From Gammaproteobacteria bacterium (lineage in GTDB: Bacteria; Pseudomonadota; Gammaproteobacteria; JAABTG01), in assembly GCA_017999615.1 (NCBI GenBank), contig JAGNLM010000002.1, forward strand, positions 109,289 to 173,288: a stretch of 64,000 bases of DNA. The letters are read 5' to 3'. The first letter of the stretch is position 1, and each line of letters starts with the position of its first letter. Shown in pieces: positions 46,790-56,221 of the stretch. The position numbers and the translations under genes are program-made. Under the pieces are notes generated by a model. That model was given only the letters and a program-made list of their open reading frames with translations, did no database searches and had not been told where the DNA came from.

Positions 46790-48274
46790 ATGTCCACCGC
46801 AATCCTCTGGCTGCACGGCGACCTGCGCCTGGCGGACAACCCCGCCCTCGCGAAGGCGCTGGCCGCGCACGACCGCGTGCTCCCCGTCTTCTTCGCCCCC
46901 CCGGGGGAAGCCGTCCCCTGGGCCCCGGGGGCGGCGAGCCGCTGGTGGCTGCACCACAGCCTGACCGCGCTCGACAAGGCGCTCCGGGGGCTCGGGTCGC
47001 GCCTCCTCGTGCGCCGGGGACCGGTCGCCCAAGGCCTGCCGGAGCTCGCCCGGGAGACCGGCGCCCAGGCCGTCTACTGGAACCGGCGCTACGAGCCCGG
47101 GCAGCTCGCCACGGAGCGCGCCGTCGAGGGCGCGCTCGCCGGCGCGGGTGTTGCCTGGGAGAGCACCCAGGGGTCCCTGCTGGTGGAGCCTGCCGCGCTG
47201 CGCACGGCGGCCGGCGACCCGTACCGGGTGTTCACCCCCTTCTGGCGCGCCGCCCAGAAGGTCCTGCGCCCGGAGCCGCCCCTGCCGGCGCCGCAGGCCC
47301 TGCCGCCCGTCTCCGGGACCGTCGTCTCGGACGGGGTCCCGGCCCTCGAGCTGCTGCCGCGCGAGCCCTGGGACGCGGGGCTCGCCGCCGCCTGGCGGCC
47401 CGGCGAGGCCGGCGCCCTCGCCCGCCTGGAGGCCTTCCTCGAAGGCCCCGTCACCCGCTACAAGGACAGGCGTGACTACCCGCCCGAGCCGGCCACCTCC
47501 CGCCTCTCGCCGCACCTGCACTTCGGGGAGGTGAGCCCCCGCCAGGTCGCCTGGGCCCTGCGCACAGGGGGCGAGCCGCCCCCGGCCCCGGCCGGGCTCG
47601 GCAGGGAGACACCCGGCCCCTGGTCCGGCAGCGAGACCGGCGCCGAGGCGTTCCTGCGCCAGCTCGGCTGGCGGGAGTTCGCGCACCACGTCCTCTACCA
47701 CTTTCCCCACACCACCGACGCCCCCCTCGACCGCCGCTTCGAGACCTTTCCGTGGCGGCGCGGCTACGACCGCCTCCTCGCAGCCTGGCAGCGGGGGCAG
47801 ACCGGGGTCCCACTCATCGACGCGGGGATGCGGGAGCTCTGGACCACCGGCTGGATGCACAACCGCGTGCGCATGGTGGTCGCCTCGTTCCTCGCGAAGA
47901 ACCTGCGCATCCCCTGGCTCGAGGGGGCCCGCTGGTTCTGGGACACGCTGGTCGACGCGGATCTCGCCAACAACACCCTCGGCTGGCAGTGGGCCTCGGG
48001 GAGCGGGGCCGACGCCGCACCCTACTTCCGCGTCTTCAACCCCGTGCTCCAGGGCGAGCGCTTCGACCCCTCGGGGGCCTACGTCCGGCGCTGGCTGCCC
48101 GAGCTCGCGCGGCTGCCGGACCGCTGGCTGCACCAACCCTGGGAGGCCCCGCCCGCAGTGCGGACCGGGGCGGGCGTGCGTCTGGGCGAGGACTACCCCC
48201 TCCCCGCCGTGGACCTCCGGGAGAGCCGCGAGGAGGCCCTCGCGGCCTACCGGGCGGTGACCGACGCCCGGTAG
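46790..48274 (+). CDS. phrB: Deoxyribodipyrimidine photolyase
   Basis: The 494-residue flavoprotein repairs cyclobutane pyrimidine dimers with blue light. It has an N-terminal antenna-binding fold (about 1-130) and the FAD domain. Visible hallmarks are LGWREFAHHVLYHFP, TGWMHNRVRMVVASFLAKNL, and ADLANNTLGWQWASGSGADAAPYFRVFNP with the FAD Asn/Asp residues and tryptophans. Length and motifs fit class I photolyases. A 133-base divergent gap separates it from the MFS gene. Confidence 0.95.
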   Translation: MSTAILWLHGDLRLADNPALAKALAAHDRVLPVFFAPPGEAVPWAPGAASRWWLHHSLTALDKALRGLGSRLLVRRGPVAQGLPELARETGAQAVYWNRRYEPGQLATERAVEGALAGAGVAWESTQGSLLVEPAALRTAAGDPYRVFTPFWRAAQKVLRPEPPLPAPQALPPVSGTVVSDGVPALELLPREPWDAGLAAAWRPGEAGALARLEAFLEGPVTRYKDRRDYPPEPATSRLSPHLHFGEVSPRQVAWALRTGGEPPPAPAGLGRETPGPWSGSETGAEAFLRQLGWREFAHHVLYHFPHTTDAPLDRRFETFPWRRGYDRLLAAWQRGQTGVPLIDAGMRELWTTGWMHNRVRMVVASFLAKNLRIPWLEGARWFWDTLVDADLANNTLGWQWASGSGADAAPYFRVFNPVLQGERFDPSGAYVRRWLPELARLPDRWLHQPWEAPPAVRTGAGVRLGEDYPLPAVDLRESREEALAAYRAVTDAR

Positions 48275-48301
48275 CGGGGACAGCGGGGACGCCTCCCCGG
48301 G

Positions 48302-49108
48302 CTACTCGCCGCCCAGCCCGGCCTTTTGCAGCAGCGCGGCGGCGAACTTCGCCGGGATGGCGTAGGTGATGCCACTCGGCTCCTTCAGCAGGTTCTCCTT
48401 GCTCTCCTTCACGAACACCTTGTTGATGACGCCGATGACGACGCCGGTGTCGGGGTGGTAGAGGGGGCTGCCACTGTTGCCGGGGTAGGCGGTGGCGTCG
48501 AGCTGAAAGACCTCGTAGGGCGCGGTGAGGCGCTGGACCATCTTGGGGTCCAGCGTCCGGGCGCTGAGCTGCGGGGTGGCGATCGGCGTGACCGCCGAGA
48601 CGATGCCCTGGTGCGTCACCGGGCGCATCCCCAGCACGATGCCGAGGGGGAAGCCGGTGAAGGCGTAGCGCTCGCCCTCGCGCACGCGATCGGAGTCGCC
48701 GAGCCGCAGGGTGGGCAGCGCCGTGCCCTTGAAGGAGAGCAGCGCCAGGTCGTGCTCGGGGTCGGTCGCGATGACGGTCGCCTCCCGCACCCCCTCGCGC
48801 TCGCCGGCGCCGGTCAGCACCGCGAGAAACTCCTTGCGCTCCCGGTCGATGGAAGGCGGGATGACGTGGGCGTTGGTCACGGCGTAGCGCCCGTTCCCCA
48901 CCACGAAGCCGGTGCCGTTGAACTGACCTGCGGGCCGGCGGGTCAGCTGGACCGTCCCGATCCCGAGGATGCTCGGCTTGACCCGGGCGACGGTCTCCGG
49001 AAGCCCCGCCCACGCCGGCAGGGCCAGGACGAGGAGGAAGAGGACCGGTACGAGGGCCCGCGGCGTGCGGCCGGCGGCCCCGCCCGGTCGCCCGCTAGCG
49101 CCGCTCAC
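48302..49108 (-). CDS. Exported trypsin-like (HtrA-type, no PDZ) serine protease
   Basis: The 268-residue product has a signal peptide (hydrophobic core LVPVLFLLVLALPAWA) and a chymotrypsin fold with His in TNAHV, Asp in DLALL and Ser in GNSGSP. The triad is complete. There is no PDZ domain, so the chain is about half the length of DegP. GTG 49108 overlaps the stop of the ribbon-helix-helix gene (GTGA), so they are coupled. It is expected in the periplasm. Confidence 0.9.
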   Translation of the reverse strand: MSGASGRPGGAAGRTPRALVPVLFLLVLALPAWAGLPETVARVKPSILGIGTVQLTRRPAGQFNGTGFVVGNGRYAVTNAHVIPPSIDRERKEFLAVLTGAGEREGVREATVIATDPEHDLALLSFKGTALPTLRLGDSDRVREGERYAFTGFPLGIVLGMRPVTHQGIVSAVTPIATPQLSARTLDPKMVQRLTAPYEVFQLDATAYPGNSGSPLYHPDTGVVIGVINKVFVKESKENLLKEPSGITYAIPAKFAAALLQKAGLGGE

Positions 49109-49320
49109 CCCGCCAGGTGGCGCTTGATGACGTCGATGTCCACCACCCGGTCGTCCAGGCGCTCGGGGCGCTCGAGGGCGAGCTGGATCTCCTTCAACGA
49201 CTCCAGGTAACGCTCGACAGCCTCGCGGACGAGGTCGGAGCGGGCCCGCCCCAGCTCGTTCGCCGTGCGGTCGAGTTCCGCGATCAGCTCGTCCGGAATA
49301 CGTGCAGTGATGTACGGCAT
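49105..49320 (-). CDS. Ribbon-helix-helix (CopG-type) DNA-binding protein
   Basis: ATG 49320 with GGGGG five bases upstream is preferred over TTG 49332. The 71-residue protein has the RHH pattern: N-terminal strand YITARIPDELIAELD, helix A, helix B RARSDLVREAVERYLES, and an extended C-terminal tail (DDRVVDIDVIKRHLAG). Such proteins act as antitoxins or autoregulators, but the gene it overlaps encodes a protease, not a recognisable toxin. Confidence 0.8.
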   Translation of the reverse strand: MPYITARIPDELIAELDRTANELGRARSDLVREAVERYLESLKEIQLALERPERLDDRVVDIDVIKRHLAG

Positions 49321-49344
49321 TGCGACCCCCAACCCACTTCGAGC

Positions 49345-50532
49345 TCAGGGCTTGCGCCCGAGCTGCCCGCCCGCCGGCGGGCGCTGCGATCCCTTCGCCT
49401 CCCGGCCCCCGGACGCCCCGGGGGCGGCCCGGCCCTCAAGCTCCCAGAGGACCTTCACGATCCGTTCCGCGGCGCGGCCGTCCCACAGCTCCGGACGCCG
49501 CCCCGCCCTGCCCTGTCCGTCGATCACCCGGTTGGCCTCGGCCAGGATCCGCTCCGGGTTCTGACCCGCGAGGACGTTGGTGCCCTCGGTCACCGTGATG
49601 GGACGCTCGGTGTTCTCCCGGGCGGTGACGCAGGGCACGCCGAGCGCGGTGGTCTCCTCCTGGATCCCGCCCGAGTCGGTCACCACCACACGAGCATTGT
49701 CCATGCACTTTAGAAAGTCCAGGTAACCCAGCGGATCCACTAGCTTCAGGTCCCGGAAACCCCGCAGCGTCCGGTCCAGCCGGAACTCCGCGAGCTTCGC
49801 CCGGGTGCGGGGATGGATGGGGAACACCACCGGCATGCGCGCCGAGAGCGCCCCCAGGACCTCGAGCAGCCCGGCAAGGGTGTCCCGGTCGTCCACGTTC
49901 GAGGGGCGGTGCAGCGTCACCAACACGTAGTTCCGCGGGCTGAGGCCGAGCTCCTCGAGGACCTGACTGCGGCTCGCCTTCTCCCGGTGCTTCAGGAGCG
50001 AGTCGATCATCACGTTCCCGACGAAGAAGACCCGCTCCTCCGGGATCCCCTCGCGGCGCAGGTTCTCCAGCGCCGAGCGCTCGGTGGTGAAGAGGTAGTC
50101 CGCGATCTGGTCGGTCAGGACCCGGTTGACCTCCTCGGGCATGGTCCGGTCGTAGGAGCGCAGCCCCGCCTCGACGTGCACGAGCTTCACGTTCATCTTC
50201 ACCGCGACGAGGCCGCAGGCGATGGTCGAGTTGACGTCACCGACCACCAGCACCAGGTCGGGCTTGATCGTCTGCATCTCCCGCTCGAAGGCGATCATGA
50301 CCTTGCCGGTCTGCTCGCCGTGGCCCCCGGACCCGACGCCGAGGTAGACGTCCGGCTTCGGCAGACCCAGGTGGTCGAAGAAGAGCTGGGACATCTTGTG
50401 GTCGTAGTGCTGCCCGGTGTGCAGCACCAGGGGCTCGATGCCCGGCTGGGCGCGCATGGCGTCCCAGAGCGGCGCGACCTTCATGAAGTTCGGACGCGCG
50501 CCGACGACGTTGATGATCTTGAGGGTGGACAT
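49345..50532 (-). CDS. wecB: UDP-N-acetylglucosamine 2-epimerase (non-hydrolysing)
   Basis: ATG 50532 starts MSTLKIINVVGARPNFMK; a GTG three codons upstream is possible. The 395-residue product carries GARPNFMKVAPL, HTGQHYDHKMS, HVEAGLRSYDRTMPEE, VTLHRPSNVD, and TDSGGIQEETTALGVP near the UDP site. It interconverts UDP-GlcNAc and UDP-ManNAc for polysaccharide assembly. It is divergent from rfbB. The last ~35 residues are a Gly/Arg-rich tail not usual in the family. Confidence 0.95.
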   Translation of the reverse strand: MSTLKIINVVGARPNFMKVAPLWDAMRAQPGIEPLVLHTGQHYDHKMSQLFFDHLGLPKPDVYLGVGSGGHGEQTGKVMIAFEREMQTIKPDLVLVVGDVNSTIACGLVAVKMNVKLVHVEAGLRSYDRTMPEEVNRVLTDQIADYLFTTERSALENLRREGIPEERVFFVGNVMIDSLLKHREKASRSQVLEELGLSPRNYVLVTLHRPSNVDDRDTLAGLLEVLGALSARMPVVFPIHPRTRAKLAEFRLDRTLRGFRDLKLVDPLGYLDFLKCMDNARVVVTDSGGIQEETTALGVPCVTARENTERPITVTEGTNVLAGQNPERILAEANRVIDGQGRAGRRPELWDGRAAERIVKVLWELEGRAAPGASGGREAKGSQRPPAGGQLGRKP

Positions 50533-50665
50533 GGGCTGCACTCGGGAGTGGTGTCCCCGGCCCCGGGGCTGGCGGGGCTCTGGCCAGGACAGCGGCGGGT
50601 CCGGCCGCTTCTAAAGCGGGTCTTCGGGGGGGCCGCTATCGGCGGCGAGGCGCAAAGCGACCGCA

Positions 50666-50694
50666 TTGTACACGAGCCGGCGCGCCGGTAGTGT
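50666..50694 (+). promoter_or_regulatory. Candidate sigma70 promoter for rfbBAC
   Basis: TTGTAC (50666-50671), a 17-base spacer and TAGTGT (50689-50694) lie about 60 bases upstream of the rfbB start. Both hexamers match consensus at only three of six positions, and the spacer is GC-rich. It is the best candidate I can find in the 225-base divergent gap with wecB. Confidence 0.3.
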
Positions 50695-50757
50695 GGTGGG
50701 GAGGACACGCCGGCCGGAGCGGCGGCCGGCCGCGACCCCGTCCCGCAAGGAGTGGAT

Positions 50758-51825
50758 ATGACACCCGAGGGCTTCACCCTGCTCGTCACCGGCGGCGCCG
50801 GTTTCATCGGCTCCGAGGTCGTGCGCCAGCTCCTCGCCGAGACCGACTGGACGGTGGTCAACGTCGACAAGCTCACCTACGCCGGCAACCTGGAGTCGCT
50901 CGAGGTCGTCGCGGGCCACCCGCGCTACCGGTTCGAGCAGGTGGACATCTGCGAGGCGCCCGCGGTGCGCGGACTCTTCGAGCGCCATCGCCCGGGCGCG
51001 GTGATGCACCTCGCGGCCGAGAGCCACGTGGACCGGTCGATCGACGGCCCGGCGGAGTTCGTGCAGACCAACGTGTGGGGCACCTACACCCTGCTGCAGG
51101 AGGCCCTGCGCCACTGGCGGACGCTCCCGGCGGAGCGGCGCGCCGCCTTCCGCTTCCACCACGTCTCCACCGACGAGGTCTACGGCTCGCTCGGGCCGAC
51201 CGGCCGGTTCACCGAGGAGACCCCCTACGCCCCCAATTCCCCCTACTCCGCGAGCAAGGCGTCGTCGGACCACCTGGTGCGGGCGTGGTTCCACACCTAC
51301 GGGCTGCCGGTGGTCACCAGCAACTGCTCCAACAACTACGGCCCGTTCCAGTTCCCCGAGAAGCTGATCCCACTGGTCACGCTGAACGCGCTGGAGGGCA
51401 AGCCCCTGCCCGTCTACGGCAAGGGCGACAACGTGCGCGACTGGCTCTACGTGGGCGACCACGCGCGCGCCCTGCGCAGCGTCCTGACGGCCGGCACCCC
51501 GGGCGAGACCTACAACGTGGGCGGCAACAACGAGCGGACCAACCTGGAGGTCGTGCGGCAGATCTGCGCGGTCCTCGACGAGCTCCTGCCCGACTCCCCC
51601 CACCGCCCCCACGAGCGGCTGGTCACGTTCGTCACCGACCGGCCGGGGCACGACCAGCGCTATGCCATCGACGCGTCGAAGATCGCGCGCGAGCTGGGCT
51701 GGACGCCTGCGGAATCGTTCGAGTCCGGCCTGCGCAAGACCGTGCGGTGGTACCTGGAGAACCCGCGGTGGTGGCGGCGCGTGCAGGACGGAAGCTATCA
51801 GCGCGAGCGGCTCGGCCTCCTGTAG
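50758..51825 (+). CDS. rfbB: dTDP-glucose 4,6-dehydratase
   Basis: ATG 50758 follows AAGGAG by five bases. The 355-residue SDR enzyme has the Rossmann motif [20 protein letters not shown], catalytic STDEVYG (Thr/Asp/Glu) and YSASK (Tyr/Lys). It converts dTDP-glucose to dTDP-4-keto-6-deoxyglucose. The first gene of rfbB-rfbA-rfbC; intergenic gaps of 25 and 1 bases indicate one operon that probably continues through 56094. Confidence 0.97.
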   Translation: MTPEGFTLLVTGGAGFIGSEVVRQLLAETDWTVVNVDKLTYAGNLESLEVVAGHPRYRFEQVDICEAPAVRGLFERHRPGAVMHLAAESHVDRSIDGPAEFVQTNVWGTYTLLQEALRHWRTLPAERRAAFRFHHVSTDEVYGSLGPTGRFTEETPYAPNSPYSASKASSDHLVRAWFHTYGLPVVTSNCSNNYGPFQFPEKLIPLVTLNALEGKPLPVYGKGDNVRDWLYVGDHARALRSVLTAGTPGETYNVGGNNERTNLEVVRQICAVLDELLPDSPHRPHERLVTFVTDRPGHDQRYAIDASKIARELGWTPAESFESGLRKTVRWYLENPRWWRRVQDGSYQRERLGLL

Positions 51826-51850
51826 CGGCAATCGAAACCGAGGGCACACG

Positions 51851-52726
51851 ATGAAGGGCATCATCCTCGCCGGCGGCAGCGGCACGCGGCTCTATCCCCT
51901 GACCCAGGTCGTCAGCAAGCAGCTGCTCCCGGTCTACGACAAGCCGATGGTCTACTACCCCCTGTCCACGCTGATGCTGGCGGGGATCCGGGAGATCCTC
52001 GTCATCTCGACGCCCCAGGACCTGCCGCGCTTCCGGGAGCTGCTGGGCAGCGGCGCCCGGTGGGGGCTCGACCTCACCTACGCCGAGCAGCCCCGCCCCG
52101 GGGGCCTCGCCGAGGCCTTCCTCATCGGCGCGCCCTTCATCGGTCGGGACACCGTCTCGCTGGTGCTGGGCGACAACATCTTCTACGGCCACCGCATGGC
52201 GACCCTCCTGCAGCAGGCAGCCGCGGACCCCGGGGGGGCGACCGTGTTCGGCTACTACGTCCGGGACCCCGAGCGCTACGGCGTCGTCGCCTTCGACGCG
52301 AGCGGGCGCCCGAGTCAGATCGTGGAGAAACCGCGCGTGGCGCCGTCCAACATCGCGGTCACCGGCCTCTACTTCTACGACAACGAGGTCGTGGAGATCG
52401 CGCGCGGTCTCGCGCCCTCGCCCCGGGGCGAGCTCGAGATCACCGACGTCAACGCCCACTACCTGTCCCGCGGCCGCCTGCGGGTGGAGATGCTCGGCCG
52501 CGGCACGGCCTGGCTCGACACCGGCACCCACGAGTCGCTGCTCAAGGCAGGCCAGTTCGTGCAGCTGCTGGAGGAGCGCCAGGGCCTGAAGGTCGCCTGC
52601 CCCGAGGAGATCGCCTGGCGCATGGGCTACATCGACGACGCACAGCTCGAGGCCCTCGCCGCCCCGCTCGCGAAGAGCGGCTACGGCGACTACCTTCTGG
52701 AGACGCTGCGCCGCGGGGGTCTGTAG
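51851..52726 (+). CDS. rfbA: Glucose-1-phosphate thymidylyltransferase
   Basis: The 291-residue protein has the nucleotidyltransferase signature [44 protein letters not shown] and [14 protein letters not shown]. It makes dTDP-glucose from glucose-1-phosphate and dTTP, feeding RfbB. Its length and motifs match RmlA throughout. Confidence 0.97.
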   Translation: MKGIILAGGSGTRLYPLTQVVSKQLLPVYDKPMVYYPLSTLMLAGIREILVISTPQDLPRFRELLGSGARWGLDLTYAEQPRPGGLAEAFLIGAPFIGRDTVSLVLGDNIFYGHRMATLLQQAAADPGGATVFGYYVRDPERYGVVAFDASGRPSQIVEKPRVAPSNIAVTGLYFYDNEVVEIARGLAPSPRGELEITDVNAHYLSRGRLRVEMLGRGTAWLDTGTHESLLKAGQFVQLLEERQGLKVACPEEIAWRMGYIDDAQLEALAAPLAKSGYGDYLLETLRRGGL

Positions 52727-52727
52727 G

Positions 52728-53291
52728 ATGAAGGTCGAACACACCGCGCTGCCCGGCGTGCTGATCCTGGAGCCGAAGGTCTTCGGTGACGCGCGCGGCT
52801 TCTTCATGGAGACCTGGAACCGCAGCCGCTACGCCGAGGCGGGCCTGCCCGGGGATTTCGTGCAGGACAACGTGTCGTACTCCCGGCACGGGGTGCTGCG
52901 CGGCCTGCACTATCAGCACCCCCGCGCCCAGGGCAAGCTCGTCCACGTCCTCGAGGGCGAGGTGTTCGATGTGGCGGTCGACGTGCGCGTGGGCTCGCCC
53001 ACCTTCGGGCGCTGGGTCGGGGCGGCGCTATCGGCGCAGAACCGGCGCCAGCTCTGGATCCCCCCGGGCTTCGCCCACGGCTTCTGCGTCACCGGCGAGA
53101 CCGCCCTCTTCTGCTACAAGTGCACGGAGCTCTACGCCCCCGAGCACGAGGGCTCCATCTTCTGGAACGACCCCGCGATCGGCATCGCCTGGCCGCTCGA
53201 GCACCCCACGCTCTCGGCGAAGGACGCCACCGCGCCGCCCCTGGCCGCGGTGAGCCCTGCCCGCCTGCCGACCCTGACGGGAGACCGCTGA
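52728..53291 (+). CDS. rfbC: dTDP-4-dehydrorhamnose 3,5-epimerase
   Basis: ATG starts one base after the rfbA stop. The 187-residue cupin has DARGFFMETW, QDNVSYSRHGVLRGLHYQ with the catalytic His, and PPGFAHGFCV. It epimerises dTDP-4-keto-6-deoxyglucose. rfbD, needed to finish dTDP-L-rhamnose, is not in the window, so it is either elsewhere or the keto sugar goes to another product. Confidence 0.97.
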   Translation: MKVEHTALPGVLILEPKVFGDARGFFMETWNRSRYAEAGLPGDFVQDNVSYSRHGVLRGLHYQHPRAQGKLVHVLEGEVFDVAVDVRVGSPTFGRWVGAALSAQNRRQLWIPPGFAHGFCVTGETALFCYKCTELYAPEHEGSIFWNDPAIGIAWPLEHPTLSAKDATAPPLAAVSPARLPTLTGDR

Positions 53292-53293
53292 CC

Positions 53294-54865
53294 GTGCTGC
53301 TGCACCACTTCATCCGGGACCAGGCCACGCGGCGCCCCGAGGCCGCCGCCCTGCGCCAGAGGCAGGAGACGATCTCCTACGGGGAACTGCAGACGAGGGT
53401 CGAGGCCTTCGCCGCCGGCCTGCTCGCCCGCGGCCTCGGCCCGTCCGAGCGCGTGGCGGTCTACCTCCCCAAGCGCGCCGAGACGGTGGTGGCGCTCTTC
53501 GGCGCCGCGGCGGCCGGCGGCGTCCTGGTGCCCGTCAACCCGCTGCTCAAACCGGCCCAGGTCGCCTACATCCTGAAGGACTGCAACGTCCGGGTGCTGG
53601 TCACCTCCGGCGACCGCCTGACCCTCCTCGCCGACGACCTGCGCGAGTGCCACGATCTGCACACGGTCGCGCTCGTGGACGGCGCTCCCGCGGGGCCCCT
53701 CGCGCACCTGCAAGTCCTCCCCTGGGAGGGCCTCGCGCGGGGCGAGCCGGGCACGCGGCCCCACCGGCGGATCGACATGGACATGGTGTCGATCCTCTAC
53801 ACCTCCGGCAGCACCGGGCGCCCGAAGGGCGTGGTGCTCTCCCACCGCAACATGGTCGCCGGGGCCCGCAGCGTCGCCGAGTACCTGGAGAACGTCCCCG
53901 AGGACCGGCTGCTCGCCGTGCTCCCCTTCAGCTTCGACTACGGCTTCAGCCAGCTCACCACTGCCTTTTCCGTAGGCGCGAGCGTGTCCCTCATGGACTA
54001 CCTGCTCCCGCGCGACGTGGTGAAGGCGGTGGCGCGCGACCGCATCACCGGGCTCGCAGCGGTGCCGCCCCTCTGGGTGCAGCTCGCCCCGCTCGACTGG
54101 CCCGCCGAGGCGGTGGAGAGCCTGCGCTACCTCACCAACTCGGGCGGCGCGATGCCGACCCAGGTCACCGCGCGCCTGCGCCGGTCCCTGCCCCGCACGC
54201 GGGTGTTCCTGATGTACGGTCTGACCGAGGCCTTCCGCTCCACCTACCTCCCCCCCGAGGAGCTCGACCGGCGCCCCGAGTCCATGGGGCGCGCCATCCC
54301 CAACGCCGAGATCCTCGTGGTGCGCGAGGACGGCTCCCCCTGCGCCCCCGGGGAGCCGGGCGAGCTGGTGCACCGCGGCTCGCTGGTGGCCATGGGGTAC
54401 TGGAACGACCCCGAGCGCACCGCCGAGCGCTTCAAGCCCGCACCGGGCCGGCCCCCCGAGGTGCCACTCACCGAGATGGCGGTCTGGTCGGGCGACACGG
54501 TGCGAACGGACGAGGACGGCTTCCTCTATTTCGTCGGGCGGCGGGACGAGATGATCAAGACCTCCGGCTATCGCGTGAGCCCCACCGAGGTCGAGGAGGT
54601 CCTCTACGGGAGCGGACTCGTCGCCGAGGCGGCGGCGCTCGGCCTGCCGCACCCGACGCTCGGCCAGGGGATCGTCGCCGTGGTCAAGCCGCGCGACCCC
54701 GCCTTCGACCCGGAGGCCCTGCTCGCGGCCTGCAAGCGCGAGCTGCCGAACTTCATGGTCCCGCTGCAGGTCGTGACCCTGGACACCCTGCCCCGCAACC
54801 CCAACGGCAAGGTGGACCGTCGGGCCCTCGTGGAGGGCCTGCGCAGCCTGTGGGAGGAGAGATGA
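53294..54865 (+). CDS. AMP-forming acyl-CoA ligase, exosortase A-locus type
   Basis: GTG 53294 lies two bases after the rfbC stop. The 523-residue ANL-family enzyme has the P-loop YTSGSTGRPKG, MYGLTEAFRSTYL, GDTVRTDEDGFLYFVGR and the C-terminal catalytic Lys in NPNGKVDRR. Pairing with a PLP-dependent decarboxylase in an exopolysaccharide locus is characteristic of exosortase A (XrtA)-associated clusters (the ligase_PEP_1 family). It would activate an acyl or amino acid for transfer to a carrier; the substrate is unknown. Confidence 0.85.
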   Translation: MLLHHFIRDQATRRPEAAALRQRQETISYGELQTRVEAFAAGLLARGLGPSERVAVYLPKRAETVVALFGAAAAGGVLVPVNPLLKPAQVAYILKDCNVRVLVTSGDRLTLLADDLRECHDLHTVALVDGAPAGPLAHLQVLPWEGLARGEPGTRPHRRIDMDMVSILYTSGSTGRPKGVVLSHRNMVAGARSVAEYLENVPEDRLLAVLPFSFDYGFSQLTTAFSVGASVSLMDYLLPRDVVKAVARDRITGLAAVPPLWVQLAPLDWPAEAVESLRYLTNSGGAMPTQVTARLRRSLPRTRVFLMYGLTEAFRSTYLPPEELDRRPESMGRAIPNAEILVVREDGSPCAPGEPGELVHRGSLVAMGYWNDPERTAERFKPAPGRPPEVPLTEMAVWSGDTVRTDEDGFLYFVGRRDEMIKTSGYRVSPTEVEEVLYGSGLVAEAAALGLPHPTLGQGIVAVVKPRDPAFDPEALLAACKRELPNFMVPLQVVTLDTLPRNPNGKVDRRALVEGLRSLWEER

Positions 54866-56094
54866 GCGAGCGCCCCACCCACGCCCCCCTCGGGCACTTT
54901 CCGGTGGTCGACGACTGCCTGGTGATCGGCGGCGTGCCGCTGCCGCTCCTCGCCCGGCGCGTCGGCCAGACTCCCTTCTACGCCTATGACCGCCGGCTGC
55001 TGAGCGCGCGCGTGCGCCTGCTGCGCGACCTGCTGCCCGGGGAGGTGAGCCTGCACTACGCGGTCAAGGCGAACCCCATGCCGGCGGTGGTCCAGCACCT
55101 GGCCCGCGCCGTGGACGGGCTGGACGTGGCCTCGCTCGGCGAGCTGCGCACCGCGCTGGACACCGGGATGAGCCCCGAGGACATCAGCTTCGCCGGTCCC
55201 GGCAAGAGCGACCAGGAGCTCGCCGCGGCCGTCGCCTCGGGGATCACCATCAATCTCGAGAGCGAGGGCGAGATGGAGCGCGCCGCCCGCATCGGCGCCG
55301 GCTTCGGGGTGCGCCCCCGGGTGGCGGTGCGCGTCAACCCGGACTTCGAGCTGAAGTCCTCGGGGATGAAGATGGGCGGCGGCCCGAAGGCCTTCGGGGT
55401 GGACGCGGAGCGGGTGCCCGCGATGCTGGACCGGATGCGGTCGCTCGCGGTGGACTTCCAGGGCTTCCACGTCTTCTCCGGCTCCCAGAACCTGCGCCCC
55501 GAGGCCATCGTCGAGGCCCAGACCCGCACCTTCGAGCTCGTCCTGCGCCTCGCGGCGCACGCGCCGGGCCCGGTGCGCCTGCTCAACATCGGCGGCGGCT
55601 TCGGCATCCCCTACTTCCCCGGCGACCGCCCGCTCGACCTGGGCCCGGTGGCCGAGAACCTGCGGGCGCGCCTGCCGGAGGTGCTCTCGCGCCTGCCCCA
55701 CGCGGAGGTGGTGATCGAGCTCGGGCGCTACCTCGTGGGCGAGGCCGGCGTGTACGTGTGCGAGGTCCTGGACCGCAAGGTCTCCCGGGGTCAGCTCTAC
55801 CTGGTCACCAACGGCGGGTTGCACCACCACCTGGCCGCCTCCGGCAACTTCGGCCAGGTGATCCGCAAGAACTACCCCGTCGCCGTGGGCACCCGGATGC
55901 ACGGCGGCGAGCGCGAGGTCGCGACCGTCGTCGGCCCCCTCTGCACCCCGCTGGACGTCCTGGCCGAGAAGACGGAGATGGCCCGGGCGGAGGTCGGCGA
56001 CCTCGTCGTCGTCTTCCAGTCCGGCGCCTACGGCCTCAGCGCGAGTCCCCAGGCGTTTCTCGGCCACCCGGCGGCGGTGGAGGTTCTGGTGTGA
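54862..56094 (+). CDS. PLP-dependent decarboxylase, exosortase A-locus type
   Basis: ATG overlaps the ligase stop (ATGA) behind GGGAGGAGAG. The 410-residue fold-type III enzyme has PLP Lys69 in HYAVKANPM, the LDVASLGEL strand, GFHVFSGSQNL (where lysine decarboxylases have HxGS), NIGGGFGIPYF and the ELGRYLVGEAG and SGAYG motifs. It resembles diaminopimelate decarboxylase but fits the exosortase A-associated subfamily by neighbour. The amino acid substrate is unknown. Confidence 0.85.
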   Translation: MSERPTHAPLGHFPVVDDCLVIGGVPLPLLARRVGQTPFYAYDRRLLSARVRLLRDLLPGEVSLHYAVKANPMPAVVQHLARAVDGLDVASLGELRTALDTGMSPEDISFAGPGKSDQELAAAVASGITINLESEGEMERAARIGAGFGVRPRVAVRVNPDFELKSSGMKMGGGPKAFGVDAERVPAMLDRMRSLAVDFQGFHVFSGSQNLRPEAIVEAQTRTFELVLRLAAHAPGPVRLLNIGGGFGIPYFPGDRPLDLGPVAENLRARLPEVLSRLPHAEVVIELGRYLVGEAGVYVCEVLDRKVSRGQLYLVTNGGLHHHLAASGNFGQVIRKNYPVAVGTRMHGGEREVATVVGPLCTPLDVLAEKTEMARAEVGDLVVVFQSGAYGLSASPQAFLGHPAAVEVLV

Positions 56095-56149
56095 GGAAAC
56101 GGGCCCGTTCCCGGCCTCGGTGGCCCCTTCGCAGACACCCCACCTAGGT

Positions 56150-56221
56150 CAAACTGCTTAATTTATTGTTTTCAGTAAATATCTTGTATTACCCACCATT
56201 GGCGCAGGGGTTTCTCTGCGC
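56150..56221. promoter_or_regulatory. AT-rich promoter region with inverted repeat upstream of the LuxR gene
   Basis: Positions about 56150-56195 are strikingly AT-rich (TTAATTTATTGTTTTCAGTA and onwards) for this genome. TTTATT (56162-56167) and TGTATT (56185-56190) at 17-base spacing are weak -35/-10 candidates. Just downstream, GCGCAG (56202-56207) and CTGCGC (56216-56221) form an inverted repeat with an eight-base gap, a possible operator or, less likely, a hairpin ending the upstream operon. Confidence 0.5.

Noticed and set aside
49105-49320. Toxin-antitoxin pair
   Set aside because: The RHH protein could be an antitoxin, but the coupled gene has a signal peptide and a complete trypsin-type triad rather than any toxin fold.
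53294-54865. Non-ribosomal peptide synthetase fragment
   Set aside because: A stand-alone ANL ligase of normal length with no carrier or condensation domain; its decarboxylase partner indicates the exosortase A-type pair.
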